Shown piece after piece: positions 6,136-6,847 of a DNA stretch of 6,847 nt. Under the pieces are notes generated by a model. It did not search any database. It saw only the letters and a program-made list of their open reading frames with translations, and was not told the DNA's origin. Each line of letters opens with the position of its first letter. Position 1 is the stretch's first letter. The DNA comes from Parachlamydiales bacterium (lineage in GTDB: Bacteria > Chlamydiota > Chlamydiia > Chlamydiales > SM23-39). The DNA lies in contig PLXF01000046.1 of assembly GCA_003151315.1 (NCBI GenBank), forward strand, positions 14,393-21,239. The letters run 5' to 3'. Position numbers and translations under genes: made by a program.

Positions 6136-6847
6136 TTATGTGCGCAATTGCTGCTTCTCTTCTTGACGAATCTCAGCGCCTAAGCGGCCCAATTCATATC
6201 CCTCGTAATCGACAAATTTGAAGAACCGTTCAAAGGCAGGTAAAGCTGTACTCACCTGTTTGGCCATCTCTTGGGCAATTAAGCGATACGTGCAGTGGCC
6301 GGCCGGTTGGGAGCGCAGCTCACATAACCATTGAAGCGCTCGTAAATTAACGTGGAAGTACCAATGGACATTATAGGCCATGGGAACCACATACTGCGCC
6401 TCTTCAGGCAGCTCGGCAGAAATCAGATCGTATGCCTTTTTCGCTCTATCCATGGCGGCCACATAGTCTTTTTCCATTTCGGTGCCGATGATTTCGGGGG
6501 GGAGATAATAGCCGTAACGGCAGGAAAGGAGTTGCCTTTCCTGTGTAAGCATCCGATGTCTATGCAGATCTCTGTAAACGCCAAAATCGGCTAGCATTTC
6601 AAAGGTAAAAGAGGCGTGTTCAAGGGCTCGGGGAGATTTATGGCGTCGGTTTTCTCTTGAAGCAGACGCCGCATCCAATATGCGGGACAGCTCTTCTTCG
6701 GGAAGGCGACGGCAGAATTCTTGTAATTCAGCAAGCCCCCCTTCGCCACAAGAAAATAAAAGAGCGCCCGCCACCTTGGCGATCGAATCGGCATCGAAAG
6801 TGGCCAGCCGAACGCCAGGTTGCATCATCTCTTCTACGGAACTCTTA
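6136..6847 (-). CDS. thyX: ThyX-like flavin-dependent thymidylate synthase, C-terminal part (truncated by window end)
   Basis: ThyX makes dTMP from dUMP with methylene-tetrahydrofolate and reduced FAD. About 236 residues are visible; the frame stays open to the window edge (K-S-S-V-E-E before the first Met pair at 6828-6823), so the N-terminus lies outside. The ThyX pattern is clear: ALEHASFTFEML, then RHR (6553-6561) and SCRYGYY ending near 6505, and a later helix with NLRALQW and ELR followed by YR, matching the family's N-x-R-x-L and the dUMP-contacting Arg. Deviations exist: the RHR-X7-S signature appears as RHR-X9-S, and the usual A-Q-x-E-I-R reads GHCTYR. I recall chlamydial ThyX as a roughly 530-residue protein with two ThyX-like halves; this would be the second half, and the long Glu/Arg-rich stretch before ALEH would be the linker. 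Its stop codon touches the uvrB start. Family is confident; catalytic competence of this half is uncertain. Confidence 0.85.
   Translation of the reverse strand, partial: KSSVEEMMQPGVRLATFDADSIAKVAGALLFSCGEGGLAELQEFCRRLPEEELSRILDAASASRENRRHKSPRALEHASFTFEMLADFGVYRDLHRHRMLTQERQLLSCRYGYYLPPEIIGTEMEKDYVAAMDRAKKAYDLISAELPEEAQYVVPMAYNVHWYFHVNLRALQWLCELRSQPAGHCTYRLIAQEMAKQVSTALPAFERFFKFVDYEGYELGRLGAEIRQEEKQQLRT

Noticed and set aside
6823..6828. The Met-Met pair as the true start of the thyX-like gene
   Set aside because: The frame stays open upstream to the window edge, and the residues around the pair continue without a signal for initiation; the family in chlamydiae, as I recall it, is about twice as long. 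It cannot be fully excluded without the next bases.

Overview
The window reads as chromosomal DNA of a host-associated bacterium, most likely a member of the Chlamydiota (the environmental, Waddlia/Parachlamydia-like side rather than Chlamydia itself). The evidence is indirect. UvrB carries variants I associate with chlamydial UvrB, such as an N-terminal SPCGDQP and a CIYGLG segment. The ThyX-like protein runs open past the window edge, as expected for the long two-domain ThyX I recall from chlamydiae. The middle of the window has two secreted or membrane hypothetical genes of the lineage-specific kind. No rRNA or other phylogenetic marker is present, so the assignment is an inference.

Layout. 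(1) Positions 1-2308, plus strand: the 3' part of an operon with three tightly packed genes. They are the C-terminal two thirds of a thiamine-diphosphate enzyme beta subunit (E1-beta/transketolase family, cut by the window start), an NAD-dependent sugar-nucleotide epimerase/dehydratase, and a SAM-dependent methyltransferase. This is the signature of surface-polysaccharide sugar biosynthesis rather than central pyruvate oxidation. (2) Positions 2309-2353: a 45-bp convergent junction with one strong hairpin shared by the two operons. (3) Positions 2354-3936, minus strand: a two-gene, AT-rich accessory module. Its first gene encodes a 202-residue exported/membrane protein of unknown function. Its second encodes a 318-residue retropepsin-like aspartic protease with two DTG active-site motifs in one chain. 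A 195-bp, extremely AT-rich leader (3937-4131) holds a candidate promoter and a cluster of GTTAAA hexamers. (4) Positions 4132-6847, minus strand: a thyX-like gene (cut by the window end) directly abutting uvrB in the order TAA-ATG, a likely translationally coupled pair joining thymidylate synthesis and nucleotide excision repair.

How the parts relate. The left operon probably makes and decorates an unusual sugar, and the right operon is core DNA metabolism. The AT-rich module between them looks like an inserted or fast-evolving accessory unit. Its protease is the most interesting item: two repeats each carry DTG and a downstream hydrophobic-hydrophobic-Gly motif, so the protein can be read as a self-contained, pepsin-like dimer built by duplication of a retropepsin-like unit. 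It is co-transcribed with a probable membrane partner. No RNA genes, CRISPR arrays, insertion sequences or attachment sites were recognised, and no stretch longer than 195 bases lacks a gene.
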